A stretch of 64,000 nucleotides of DNA from Stictocephala bisonia (GCA_035578905.1 JAQJVL010000419.1:372001-436000), one strand, 5' to 3'. Numbered from the stretch's first letter, positions 24,708 to 35,446 are shown. Notes: generated by a model not told the origin, from the sequence alone. Program-made: numbers and translations.

Positions 24708-25625
24708 AAACGACTACAGTTTAGAAAACTGCGCAAAATGTACAATATTTTTCGCTCCCATATACCTACGTTTTCCTTAGAGGCCCTAAAAAAGTTTAAA
24801 GCCGTGGCAGACCGAGTGTTGACTTAAAAACCTTTTTTTATGTATGTAAGTATGTACACAACACTTACCGAAACCTACTCGTTCTTTCACAGCTCCATCT
24901 TCTCTGTCTTCTCCGTCATGCATGCCTGCTAAGAAGTTACGGATAAATAGCTTAAGGTTGAATAAACGCTACTTCTTCGAACGGCTACGAGATGAAAGCA
25001 CGGTGATTTTAAGGCGTGGCGAATCTCGCTAAATCTTAAAGTTACCGCGGGGAATTATCCCTTCCTCCCTACCAACCAAAAGGCACTACCTCGTCTCCAC
25101 CAAGTCCGGAGTTGCTGAATGGAGAAGGCCCCAATGTGCGTACCCTCGTAGATGGAGAGACTTCGCTTCAAATGGTCTTTTCAAGGCCACCAAAAAATCA
25201 TTTGTTATTTCACATACTATTGGTAACTAAAATGCTCTTTTTTAAAGACCATCAATAATTTTACTTCATTTACCAAAAAAAGCTTGATAAGCAAAATACA
25301 AGTGATCCCCACCCTTTTAAGGTCCTATAAATGCATCCTGTGTTCACAGTACAAATCATACCTGCCACCAACACACAGTGGACAACACTATTGAGCAGCC
25401 AAAACATGGATGAAGAGGGGCCAGAGAACAGCCAACATCCTGGTTGAAGAGGGGCCTCATGACTCCTCCACCTAGCTGCCAACATCCTGGATGAAAAGGA
25501 AGCTGCATCTATTCAACCTTCACGCAAGAGTTGGATCGTTCTTCCTTTCCCAAGTCTCTAACTAAACACCCTTCCTTAAGTCACTTGTTTACGGACTCCA
25601 AACCGGCTAAAATTACTTATTCTTA

Positions 25626-25922
25626 GCATGCTGTTGTTCTAAGGTACGAAAACCACCCAACAGAATGCCCTCTATTTCTCCTCCTCGACAGACTATTGTT
25701 CTGAGGCACGAAAACCACCCAATAGTCTGTCTTGGAAAAAAAAGCCTCAGCTAACGATTCTCGAGAAAGAGAAGAGGGGATCTGCTGATGTTACCTTTCT
25801 CAACTCTATAACAAAGCTTCCTTTCCTTAAGTAATTTGTTTACGGACACCAAACCGGTTCAAATGACTTATCCTTAGCACGCTGTTGTTCTGAGGCACGA
25901 AAACCACCCAACTATCTGTCTT
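25626..25922 (+). ncRNA. Stem-loop group in copy 1 (H1-H3)
   Basis: H1 (25626-25668) pairs GCATGCTGTTG with CAACAGAATGC, one mismatch. H2 (25687-25731) pairs GACAGACTATTG with CAATAGTCTGTC, 12 bp perfect. H3 (25877-25922) joins an H1-type left arm to an H2-type right arm and pairs poorly, as if a deletion fused two hairpins. All share a loop close to TTCTGAGGCACGAAAACC. The RNA nature is inferred from structure; transcription is unproven. Confidence 0.5.
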
Positions 25923-26138
25923 GGTATAACTAACCTAACCTTATGGTTTATATTTACTAATGAATTATGTTTTCTCTTTCAGGTATCAAAATGTATTACT
26001 ATCTTCTCTGTTTTCTCTGTATTTAGTGCATGATTTGATGGTTGGTCAATTGCTTTGCTGGCTTCAAAATAGTTGGTGTGGTAATATTTAATGCATGTTT
26101 TTATTTTTCCTTTCTCTTTTTCCTCTGTCAGAATTGAT

Positions 26139-26166
26139 CCTTGTAACGAATTGTTTCGTTACAAGG
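26139..26166. promoter_or_regulatory. 12-bp palindrome, copy 1
   Basis: CCTTGTAACGAA, TTGT, TTCGTTACAAGG: a perfect hairpin. Related forms lie at 26239-26265, 27572-27599, 27672-27700 and 28271-28302. They follow 'AGAATTGAGCCTTG'-type sequence and precede TGA(C/T)(C/T)TTGA-like motifs. Confidence 0.7.
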
Positions 26167-26266
26167 TTTAGTTCGCTTAGTAATACATGATTTGAACTAC
26201 TTTAAATACTTTATCTTCATCTTCCTTCGGGATTGAGTCTTGTAACGAATTATTTCGTAACAAGGG

Positions 26267-27700
26267 CTTATCGACCACCAAAATCATTTGTAATTTCACA
26301 AACTACTGCCAACTCAAAACGGTCTTTTTCAAAACCATTAATAAATTTATTTCTTTTCACCAAAAAAAGCTTGAAAATAAAGGTGATCCCCACCCTTACA
26401 CCTACCCTTTGAAGACACTTTAAATGCAGCCTGTGTTCACACTACAAATTATACATGCCACCGACACCTAGTGGACAACACCATGGAGCAGCCAATACCC
26501 TGGAAGAAGAGGGGCCTGATGATTCCACTACCTAGCTGCCAACATCCTGGATGAGGAGGAAGCTGCATCCATTCAGCCTTCACGCAAGAGGTAGATCGTA
26601 CTTCCTTTCCCAAGTCTCTAACCAAACACCCTTCCCTAAGTCACTTGTTTATGGACTTCCAACTGGCTCAAATGACTTACTCTTAGCACTCTGTTGTTCT
26701 GAGGCACAAAAACCACCCAACAGCGTACCTTCTATTTCTCCTCCTCGACAGACTGTTGTTCTGAGGCACGAAAACTACCCAACAGTCTGTCTGGTTAAAA
26801 AACGCCTCACCTAATGATTCATCTCGAGAAAGAGAAGAGGGGATCTGCTGATGTTACCTTTCTCAAGTCTAAACCAAATCTTCCTTTCCTTAAGTCATTT
26901 TTTACGGACACCAAACTGGCTCAAATGACTTATCCTTAGCACGCTGTTGTTCTGAGGCATGAAAATTACCCAACAGTGTGCCCTCTGTTTTTCCTCGACA
27001 GACTGTTGTTCTGAGACACGAAAACTACCCAACAGTCTGTCTGGTTAAAAAACGCCTCACCTAACGATTCATCTCGAGAAAGAGAAGAGGGGATCTGCTG
27101 ATATTACCTTTATCAACTCTAAACCAAAGCTTCCTTTACTTAAGTCATTTTTTTACGGACACCAAACTGGCTGAAATTACTTATCCTTAGCACGCTGTTG
27201 TTCTGAGGCACGAAAACTACCCAACAGTGTGCCCTCTGTTTCTCCTCGACAGACTGTTGTTCTGAGGCACGAAAACCACCCAACAGTCTGTCTTGGTTTA
27301 CCTAACCTAACCTATGGTTTATATTTACTAATGAAACATGTTTTCTCTTTCGGTTAACCAAATTTATAGCAGTTTGGAAAGTTTAACAGCACTTTTCACT
27401 GTAGTTGAACTTTTATTACTTCCTTCTCTGTGGTCTATGTAATTAATGCATGCTTTGATGATTGCTTACAGTTAGTGCTTGATTTCTTTGCTGATTTCAA
27501 ATAGTTGGTGGGGTGATATGTAATGCGTGTTTTTCTGTTCTCCTTTTTCTTTTTTCTCTGCTAGAATTGAGCCTTGCTATAAATTATTTCGTTACAGGGC
27601 TTGATTCGTTTAGTAATAGATTACTTTGAACTACTTTATTTACTTTCTCTTCTTGCCCTTTCAGAATTGAGCCTTGTAAAGGATTATTTTGTTACAGAGG
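26267..27700 (+). repeat. Copy 2 of the 1.1-kb unit, hairpin block expanded
   Basis: This copy aligns with copy 1 in the same order but has three hairpin pairs instead of about one and a half, each in a ~250-bp sub-repeat containing GAGAAAGAGAAGAGGGGATC. The TATA-like block has drifted to ACTTTAAATGCAGCC (26410). An 87-codon frame (26551-26814) is open here but interrupted in copy 1, so coding is doubtful. After the pyrimidine tract come two more degenerate palindromes (27572, 27672), each followed by a degraded (A/G)ATGA.(C/T)TTGA.CTAC-like motif. Confidence 0.75.
26686..27292 (+). ncRNA. Stem-loop group in copy 2 (H4-H9)
   Basis: Three pairs of hairpins occur at 26686-26728 and 26747-26791, 26939-26981 and 26997-27041, and 27190-27232 and 27248-27292. 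The first of each pair has a GCAC(G/T)CTGTTG left arm against CAACAG..TGC-type right arms (H4 carries mismatches; H6 and H8 pair fully with one G-T). The second of each pair is GACAGACTGTTG / CAACAGTCTGTC, 12 bp perfect. Compared with H2 (ACTATTG/CAATAGT), position changes occur on both sides of the stem so that pairing is kept. The loop stays almost constant. Confidence 0.55.
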
Positions 27701-27893
27701 TTAATTCGCTTAGTAGTAAATGATTTTGAACTACTTTAATTACTTTACCTCCTAAGGCTTATCTCCTTAGTATTATATGACCTTAAACATTTTTGTTTTT
27801 TGGTTTGTTTTCTTCACCTCTTTCTTTTAACATTTATATTAGGGCTTAATCAGTAAGCGATACCTCACTGGTGGAGGGGGTGGGTTTATTGCC

Positions 27894-27900
27894 TATAAAT
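27894..27900 (+). promoter_or_regulatory. TATA box before the first small gene
   Basis: TATAAAT in a CCTATAAATTG context, about 25-30 bp before the beginning of the first small gene. No clear TCAGT initiator is visible. Confidence 0.45.
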
Positions 27901-27920
27901 TGCCACAGGTTGGCACGTAG

Positions 27921-28211
27921 ATGCGACATTGTGAAGGAGAGAGACACGATGACTGCAACTATTATTCTTACTCGTATTTTGACTTAAATGGGAGAAAGAG
28001 AACGTTTAAAAATATTGAGATAGAGTTAGTTGAGGTTGGGCTTAAAGATGGGATTGAAACAAGAATTAACAGAAATGTTCATACTTTGTTTTCACCCATA
28101 ACTCCTACATAGGCCAGGAATGAATAGTCCTGGCTTCACGTTCAAGTATTCATTAATCCTCAGACTGATGAAAACAAACCAAATAATCTAGCTATGTTGT
28201 TTTATAGTTAA
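27921..28211 (+). pseudogene. Small virus-like-element gene A (damaged)
   Basis: The open frame from 27921 ends early at a stop near 28110. After two in-frame stops the same product continues as HVQVFINPQTDENKPNN and ends at 28209-28211. Its C-terminal third is clearly paralogous to gene B (HVQVFINSPTDKIKANN). The N-terminal part (FDLNGRKRTFKNIEIELVEV) has no family I can name. A palindrome (28271-28302) and TGACCTTGA (28322) follow the stop. It is probably one of the accessory or structural genes of the pPolB-bearing element, inactivated by nonsense changes. Confidence 0.5.
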
Positions 28212-28270
28212 AGAAACATTTCTGTTCTTCTTCTTCTGTTTCATTCTATCTTCTTCCTCCTCCATAATCG

Positions 28271-28302
28271 AGCCTTGCAACGATTTCTTTCGTTACAAGG
28301 CT
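28271..28302. promoter_or_regulatory. Palindrome after gene A
   Basis: AGCCTTGCAACGA and TCGTTACAAGGCT, 13-bp arms with one mismatch, 6-nt loop. It lies about 60 bp after the stop of gene A and 20 bp before TGACCTTGA. Confidence 0.65.
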
Positions 28303-28321
28303 TGACCCACTTGGTAACAGA

Positions 28322-28330
28322 TGACCTTGA
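28322..28330 (+). promoter_or_regulatory. Post-gene motif 1 (TGACCTTGA)
   Basis: ATGACCTTGACCTAC, on the sense strand of gene A, about 110 bp after its stop. Confidence 0.6.
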
Positions 28331-28398
28331 CCTACATTGTTCAATCTTCCATTTATGAAACTGAGTAGCCGAGCTTAAATCTGTTTACTGTAAGTTAT

Positions 28399-28659
28399 AT
28401 GATATGTGAAACTGATGCCTTAATGTCATCTATTAATAATGACATTAAGGCTTTACCTCTTATAGATAGCCATGTGTCTTTACCTCCTATAGATAGCCAA
28501 CGTCGGTACGTTGTTTTTTATACCATACATACTTTGTTTTGGTCTATACCTTGTTCTTGGGCCAGTAATAAAAATTTGAGGGTGCACGTTCAAGTATTTA
28601 TTAATTCTCCTACTGATAAAATCAAAGCAAACAATTTAGCTTTATTGTTTGCTGCTTAA
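28399..28659 (+). CDS. Small virus-like-element gene B, paralogue of gene A
   Basis: An 86-codon frame from ATG at 28399 to a TAA ending at 28659. The C-terminal 35 residues match gene A (WASNKNLRVHVQVFINSPTD region), and the two lie 190 bp apart in the same direction, so they arose by tandem duplication. The product has no domain I recognise. It is open throughout, but its N-terminus contains an odd internal repeat (LPLIDSHVSLPPIDS), so it may also be truncated or shifted relative to the ancestral gene. TGACCTTGA follows at 28742. Confidence 0.5.
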   Translation: MICETDALMSSINNDIKALPLIDSHVSLPPIDSQRRYVVFYTIHTLFWSIPCSWASNKNLRVHVQVFINSPTDKIKANNLALLFAA

Positions 28660-28741
28660 GAAAACATTTCTGTCGGTCTTATTTTCAATCCTATCTTCTA
28701 CCCTTTAGAAACGCACCTCATAACTATTGTTAGTAAAAATG

Positions 28742-28750
28742 TGACCTTGA
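28742..28750 (+). promoter_or_regulatory. Post-gene motif 2 (TGACCTTGA)
   Basis: GTGACCTTGAATATATG, sense to gene B, 83 bp after its stop. It faces the minus-strand motif at 28849. Confidence 0.6.
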
Positions 28751-28848
28751 ATATATGAGTATAACACACTTTAGATTTAAAATATGTGTATCTTATAATA
28801 TCATTGCAACAGAAAAGTACTTTGTGCTATTTAAAAATTATAAGTAGG

Positions 28849-28857
28849 TCAAGGTCA
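28849..28857 (-). promoter_or_regulatory. Post-gene motif 3 (TGACCTTGA on minus)
   Basis: Read on the minus strand this is ATGACCTTGACCTACTTATA, about 29 bp after the stop of the minus-strand acidic gene. The long form of the motif equals the one at 35392. Confidence 0.6.
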
Positions 28858-28885
28858 TTCATATAAGTTTTAAAAAAGTCTAAAT

Positions 28886-29176
28886 TTAGTCATGTTCTTC
28901 ATCACTATCTATATCAGGGAACAATTCTTTCCTAACAAAAGTAAGACCAGAAACCGTTGTTGTATTCATTTCAAGAACGTTCATAGTGCAGCCGATGTAT
29001 GGTGAACTTTCATCGGTATCAGCAATTCCGCCTGAACTGTAATAGTTCTCTTCAGTAAATATATCTTTTGAAAGTGAAAAGTTGCTTCCACCCTCCATAT
29101 CATCGTCGGTACCAGGAATCTCTTCCGAATAGTAATAATACTCCTCCTATTCACTTTGCTCATCGATAGCCCCCAT
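28886..29176 (-). pseudogene. Acidic small protein gene, one in-frame stop
   Basis: On the minus strand a frame starting at ATG 29176 is interrupted by a single TAG at 29147-29149 and then runs open to 28886. It would encode about 96 residues, rich in Asp/Glu/Tyr at the N-terminus (EEYYYYSEEIPGTDDD) and ending in an acidic tail (DIDSDEEHD). No domain is recognised. It is divergent from pPolB, with which it shares a 250-bp upstream region, and convergent with gene B. The otherwise open frame on both sides of the stop suggests a single nonsense change in a once-functional gene. Confidence 0.55.
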
Positions 29177-29299
29177 TTCTTAAGTAACGACAAACTCGAA
29201 GATCATGCAGTGGGTGTAAATTTTGTCTACTGGAGCCAATGCTAGATTCTGATTGATTAAGCGATATGCTAACAACACTTTACACCCTCCTAAAAACAT

Positions 29300-29428
29300 A
29301 ATATTGTGTTTTGATTGGTGAAACTTCTCGAGTTTTCCATTGGTTAGGGCAACCTGGTTCGGGTATATAACCAACACCGCTGCTATCTTTAAACAGTTTG
29401 TCTAGAGTTGGTTGAATCTACAACAGAG
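29300..29428 (+). promoter_or_regulatory. pPolB promoter: two inverted CCAAT boxes, TATA, initiator
   Basis: ATTGG (inverted CCAAT) occurs at about 29313 and 29339, then TATATAA at about 29363 in GGGTATATAACC, then AAACAGTTTG about 30 bp later as a possible initiator, then ATG at 29429. This is the layout of a eukaryotic Pol II core promoter. The ATTGG boxes may also serve the divergent acidic gene. Confidence 0.55.
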
Positions 29429-32400
29429 ATGTATTCTTGTGCGATTTGTTTAGAAAAATTCAATGATAAAATACTCTTACTTATTAATCATGAGTTAATT
29501 CATAATATTCAAAATGTGCTAGAAGACGAGGAAGATGAAAAACAACAACAGCAAAAAAGAGCAAGTGCTATTAGGTACGCACCTCCCTCAGATCTGTAAG
29601 CTGAAATCCTAGCATAAGCTCTTGAAATATCTTCGATAAGACACTTCAAGATTAAAAACACAAAGAAGTATGGTTTGGAAGAATTTTAATTCAAAACAAA
29701 GGGCCTAGTAGTGAACACGTTAGAAAATGAACTGAAAATATTAAGTATAATTCTTGGTGCAATATTTACAAAAGTTCAGAATGAATGATCACCAAGAAGT
29801 TTTATTACTAAAAACAAAAAGATTATAGTAGCAACTAACGTTGAAGATCTAATTGAAGATTTCTATGAAGAATTAAAGATGAAACTAAGTGAACATGAAG
29901 TAAGAGGGTCTGGGTGGAGTTTACTCTCTGTAGAGAAGATGGATGTAAGAGTACATAAACATCAATATGGGGATAGAGGCAGTAGCTACACAAAATTTCA
30001 AGAAAAAATCAAACAAACAAAATCCTGCATCAATGTAGCGAATAATGATAATCAATGTTTTGGGTATGCTATGTTGCCTAAATTTGTAAACGGTGCACAC
30101 GTATATAGACCTAATCTTAGGTATGTAGAATTAATAGATAAGTATAATTTAACGGTATATCATATCCTGTATTGAGTGATATAAATCTTTGAAAAACAGA
30201 ATCCTACAGCATCTTTAAACGTTTTTGCTTTAGATAACTCTAATAATGTGTACCCAATACAATTAACAACTGTAGAAAGAACAGACCACACTGATTTACT
30301 ACTTATTAAAAACGGTGATGTATCACACTATGTCTATATTAAAGATTTCAATAGACTCGTTGGTAAGCAAGTATCAAAATCTGAAAATCGAACAACCGTT
30401 TGTATATATATTGTTTCTGTTTCTCAAGAGAATAACGAAGGAGAGATGTAAAATATTGGCTAGTAAAGCATAACCATCTCTGTAAGGAGAAGGAATGTGA
30501 TAGATTATGCTTTACTAGTGTAAAGCAATCTAGGGTGCAATTTTTAAAAGTTTGTCATGAGTACAGAGTTCCTGTTGTGGTATATGCAGACTTTCAATCT
30601 TCCCTGTTACCTCTAGACACTGAAGATCCAGACCCCACTAGACGAAAAAAATATCAGGTACATAAACCTGAAAGTTACTGTATACTAACAAAATCTACGA
30701 TAGCAGATAATAATATGCAACAGTATGGTTTACCATCTACACCTCAGGTTTACTGAGGTGACAAGGCTGCAAAAAGGTTTTAAGATAATTTTATGAGATA
30801 GTACGTAAAGTGAAATTATTTTACAGTTGTAAAAAACCAATGACATCTCTAACAGATGATGAAATAAAAGAATTACAATTGCAACAACATGTTATCTATG
30901 TGGCAACATATTCACAAACATTAATGGAAAGGTACGAGATCATGATCACTTGACTGGAGTGTACATAGGACCTGCTTACAACAGCTGGAATATAAACTAT
31001 AAATTACCTCGCTTCATGCCGGTTGTCCTACATAACCTTTATAGGACAACTGCCCCTTTATAATTCCACAATTGGGAAGAGACGACGGAAACATCGACGT
31101 GTTAGCGACCAGTATGGAGAAGTTTGTAAATTTCTCTAAGAAAGTGGGTAAAATGAAGCTAAGGTTTATTGATTCGTTGAGGTTCATGGCTTCAAGCTTA
31201 ACGAAACTAGTAGAAAATCTGCAAAGAAGAGACCTTGTAGAAACCTCAAGGATTGTTCCTGCAGATAATCTAGATCTTGTGCTAAGGAAAGGAGTCTACC
31301 CATACGATTATATAGATAGTTCTGCAATATTCAGTGAGACATCTCTACTACCACGGGAATGTTTTTACAACAAGTAAAACGATGAAAACATTGATCCTGA
31401 TGACTACTAGCACGCATTTAGGGTGTGGACAGAACGTAACATGGAAACCCTTGGTGAATACAGTGATTTTTACGTTAAACTAGATGGAACATCGTTATGT
31501 GATGCTATGGGAGAATTCCGCCACACGTGTATGAAAGCGTGTGATTTAGTTCCTATTCATTTGTACACGTCTCCAGGTTTAGCTTGGCAGGTAATGCTAA
31601 AAGAGACGAAATGCACATTAGATTTAATAAGAGACATTTATATGGTGTTGATGGTAGAGTCAGGAACCAGAGGAGGATTAACCCAAAGTGTAACCAGATA
31701 TGTGAAGGCCAACAACAGATATTTGCCCACTTATTATATTACTCAAGAATCCATCTACTTAGGGTATTTTGACGCCAATAACCTATATGGCTGGGCAATT
31801 AAACATCCTCTGCCCTATGGCGATTTCACCTGGGTGGATCCTGAGAGTCTTGGAAATATAACTAACATTCCAAGACACGGTGATATTGGATATATTTTGA
31901 AGTTTGATATGCAATATCCTGAAGAAATACACGATCTTTATTACGATCAACCACTCCTAGCTAAATCAGAAATACCTCCTGAAGGTAAACATGCTAAAAA
32001 ATGATGACTCTTAAACACAAAGGGAGGTACGTTGCTCATTTCTGGGTTGTTCAATAAGCTCTAGACTCTTCAGGTAAGAAAAATTCATAGAGCTATTCAG
32101 TTTTTCCAATCATGTTAGCTCAAACCCTATATTAATTCCAACACAAAACAAAGAGCTAATTTTTAAATTAATTTAAAAAAGATTTTTTTAAATTAATGAA
32201 CAATGCAATTTTTTATAAAACTTTAGAAAACAAACGAAAACATCAAGATATAAAATGAATCTATAATGCAACAAACCTAGAGAAATTAGTCAAACAACCT
32301 AACTTCAAGACCTTAATTATTAATGAGAATCTTTTTTCAGTCTCTATAAACAAGAATAAAATTGTAATGGATAGACCGTAATATGTTGGCATGTCAATTT

Positions 32401-33000
32401 TAGTTAATTCTAAGACTCATGTGTATGATTTCCACTATAATAAGATGGTAAATTTTTATGGACGAGATCGCAAAGAGGAATATAATACATGGATACAGAT
32501 GTGTTTGTATATTGGATTATGACAATAGATATGTATGAAGATCTGCGAACGTTTCCTTATACTGATGTTTTGACTTTTCTGACTACCTCCGTTACTCATC
32601 GTACATATGAAGGAGGTAGAAACAATAAGGTGCTTGAAAAATTCAAAGATGAATCCAAAGGTTTGCCAATAGAATATATTGTAGCGTTATTGGAAAAATT
32701 GTATTTAATTAAAAGTCCAAAAAATGAAAATGATGATAAGTTTATAATTAAGAAAACAACAGGCGTTAAAATCTATATTTAAAGAAGAAACTTCAATTTG
32801 AAAACTACAAAAAGTGTCTATTTGAGGATGTAACATTTACAGCAAAGTTTAATAGTATACAAAGCTTTAACTACCAGTTGTAAAGCGTAACGTAAACAAA
32901 TAAAGCTTTATCATCCAAAGATAACAAAATATATATACTGAATGATAAAGTCCATACTTTACCGTTTGGACACTATTCCTTAGTTAGAATTGATTACTAA
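29429..33000 (+). pseudogene. Protein-primed DNA polymerase B, Polinton/adintovirus-like, inactivated
   Basis: Fragments in all three plus frames line up in the order of an arthropod pPolB of roughly 1,200 residues. They are: an N-terminal C2H2-like finger (CAICLEKF...HELIH, 29440-29500); a conserved GSGW...SSYTKF region (29905-30160); an exonuclease motif I YADFQSS (30580s) where the expected catalytic Glu of D-x-E is Gln; an endonuclease VII-like CxxC...VRDHDHLTG segment (30890-31000) with the last Cys of the CN pair replaced by Trp; exo III-like FIDSLRFMASSLTKL (31160s); palm motif A YFDANNLYGWAI (31765-31803); motif B NNAIFYKTLEN (32193-32226) with the usual Gly as Tyr; motif C MDTDVFVY (32489); and the C-terminal HTLPFGHYSL ending at TAA 32998-33000. 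Numerous frameshifts and stops make it non-functional. Its likely ancestral role was replication of the element's linear DNA from a protein primer. Confidence 0.88.
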
Positions 33001-33040
33001 ATGTATAAAAAATATGTGTTTCTTTTTAAACCCAATTGTA

Positions 33041-33049
33041 TGACCTTGA
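33041..33049 (+). promoter_or_regulatory. Post-gene motif 4 (TGACCTTGA)
   Basis: ATGACCTTGAACTAG, sense to pPolB, 41 bp after its stop codon. Confidence 0.6.
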
Positions 33050-33245
33050 ACTAGTCTACATAAAAGACGTAAAGCGATGAAATGAAACAGTTATACTTAG
33101 GGATGTAAATAGATAGAAGAAACGTGATTACTGCTAATAGGAGTACATACTGTTTATTTTGCACGGCAAGATTGTTACGCATACTCCTCTTACTGGAGTT
33201 GTTAAAATGGTGCTGTAGGATGTATGAATTTCCCCCAACACCGAG

Positions 33246-33281
33246 TATAAATTATGTGTACAAAACCACTAGGAAGTCAGT
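33246..33281 (+). promoter_or_regulatory. TATA + TCAGT initiator pair
   Basis: TATAAATT at 33246 and GTCAGTTG with its A at 33279, about 33 bp apart, the classic arthropod core-promoter spacing. The first ATG downstream is 33322. Confidence 0.65.
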
Positions 33282-33321
33282 TGATAACACTCTGTGTACG
33301 AGGTCACATAATACTTACAGC

Positions 33322-34144
<823 letters not shown>

Positions 34145-34339
34145 AGATAGGTAATATGCTTTGTAGGGAAGGTAGGCCCACCGGGATGGTGCCCACGTTA
34201 AACACCAACGCACCGAGAACTGTACCACTTAATATATACCTATCGTAGTCAGGAAACCAGCTCAGTCTCAGTAAGTCAACTGTAGAGTGAGGTATTAATA
34301 CAGTTCACTTGGCTTTTACAACGAGTACCACAGTTTGTT

Positions 34340-34882
34340 TTAAAGATGATGTATGATCATTAAAGAAAAACTGTATTGTTGAATGTCAAGCATTTATTGT
34401 AAACAATAATGAATACATAATTAAGGAATTAACGTTTTTAGACATGATTACTGGATTTGTATACTTATTTTTGTTCAAACCTCTGTTTCAATTTAAAAAT
34501 CTATCTAAAAAGCTAGGAATACAAACAAATGGTTGATGAATAACTATCATTTCATTACGTGGAGAGAAGGTATTACGAGTTATAAAAATGTTGATAACAT
34601 AATGTATAATTTATGTTCTAAGTTTAACAGATTTTAAACAAGAGGATGTGAAAAGCGAAATTGGATTCAAATGTATACAACAGACAACGTTTACAATATT
34701 CTTATTGATAAAGACTTTAAAGAAAGTTATGATTGGTTTTGTGATTGCGTACAAAACCAAACACACTGTTACTCACAATGCGCGTTGCAAAAGGCTCACC
34801 GTCTGGTTGCATTTTTGGAAAGACCCCAGGTTAACAAGAGTGGTGGGATAGTGGATGGAATAAATACAAGAGCTCAACAGTG
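34340..34882 (+). pseudogene. Conserved small gene often found with arthropod pPolB elements
   Basis: Two frames cover the gene. The first holds IVNNNEYIIKELTFLD followed by FLFKPLFQFKNLSKKL; after a stop near 34536 come HFITWREG and FNRF, and then, in another frame, IQMYTTDNVYNILIDKDF and CALQKAHRLVAFLERPQ. From memory this layout (an 'IIKEL.....FKPP' start, an 'H...W..G' centre and a C/H-rich 'CALQ' tail) is a recurrent small insect protein of unknown function that travels with mobile elements. I cannot assign a biochemical role. Stops and at least one frameshift show it is dead. Confidence 0.5.
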
Positions 34883-34929
34883 ACTACGCATCAGTACTAA
34901 TCAGACATACGTAGAGAGGACATCGCTAG

Positions 34930-35230
34930 CAGCAGTCAGATGAATCCAAACATTTTCTACATTCATTGGTTCAGCAGTTTATTGCTCATTCCAAATCAAC
35001 AGTGCTTAATACCAAAAGATGTTCAGAACTGAAGGAGATGAAACGCTACATGGTTCCCTGAATAAGGAAGATAGATACTGCTGTTGGAGATGATATTTTA
35101 GTGGCATTGAGTGATACACCTTACGTTCAAGGTGATACGCCAAAGGTTCAAGTGTTCCTGCCTAAAATATTTGTGCACCTACTTCAAAACGAAGATTTGA
35201 GGAATATTGAACCAGTTATGTGTATTTGAT
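34930..35230 (+). pseudogene. Small conserved gene, possibly nucleic-acid binding
   Basis: In one frame STVLNTKRCSELKEMKRYMV is followed by IRKIDTAVGDDILVALSDTP, then QVFLPKIFVHLLQNEDL and a stop near 35230, with one internal stop. The pattern 'K...IRKI(N/D)T..G..I....L.....FLP.RF...L...DL' resembles small arthropod proteins that I remember from pPolB-type elements. Their role, perhaps single-strand DNA binding, is my inference only. TGACCTTGA follows at 35392. Confidence 0.4.
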
Positions 35231-35391
35231 GTCCCACGGAGCGATCGGCAACACCTCTACGGAGATATCACTGCACATGACTTCTTGTTAATATATAGTT
35301 GTATTTATTGTACAGTTAGGAATTAAGAAAACGTGTAAATAATATCTTTAAATAAATTTAATTTTTTTAAACACTTTTGGATGACCTTGAC

Positions 35392-35400
35392 CTACTTTAA
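35392..35400 (+). promoter_or_regulatory. Post-gene motif 5 (TGACCTTGA)
   Basis: ATGACCTTGACCTACTTTAA, the long form, about 160 bp after the preceding gene and 13 bp before the next TATA box. Confidence 0.6.
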
Positions 35401-35404
35401 AACT

Positions 35405-35436
35405 TATAAATAACTGTAATAGACTTGTAGTGTCAT
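35405..35436 (+). promoter_or_regulatory. TATA + initiator of the fibre-like gene
   Basis: TATAAATA at 35405 and GTCATTAG with A at 35434, a 29-bp spacing. The ATG at 35447 leaves a leader of only about 13 nt. Confidence 0.65.
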
Positions 35437-35446
35437 TAGTATCACT

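Larger units (their letters stand above)
25183..26266 (+). repeat. Copy 1 of a 1.1-kb tandem duplication with hairpins
   Basis: This copy begins near CCACCAAAAAATCATTTG and ends after the palindrome at 26239-26265. Each copy has, in order, a TATA-like block (CCTATAAATGCATCCTGTG at 25326), a purine-rich leader, stem-loops with the loop TTCTGAGGCACGAAAACC, a 'GGTTTATATTTACTAATG' block, a pyrimidine tract and a CCTTGTAACGAA palindrome. The only open frame is short and carries stops. It looks like an untranslated transcription unit or a dead gene linked to the virus-like element to its right. Confidence 0.75.

Noticed and set aside
25626..27292. Hairpins as miRNA precursors or hammerhead ribozymes
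   Set aside because: Stems of 11-12 bp are too short for miRNA, and the CTGAGGC...GAAAAC core does not match the hammerhead consensus CUGANGA...GAAA.
25928..27312. CCTAACCTAACC near the hairpins, like the insect TTAGG telomere repeat
   Set aside because: Only two to three units each, in both copies of a duplicated segment; too short to be telomeric.
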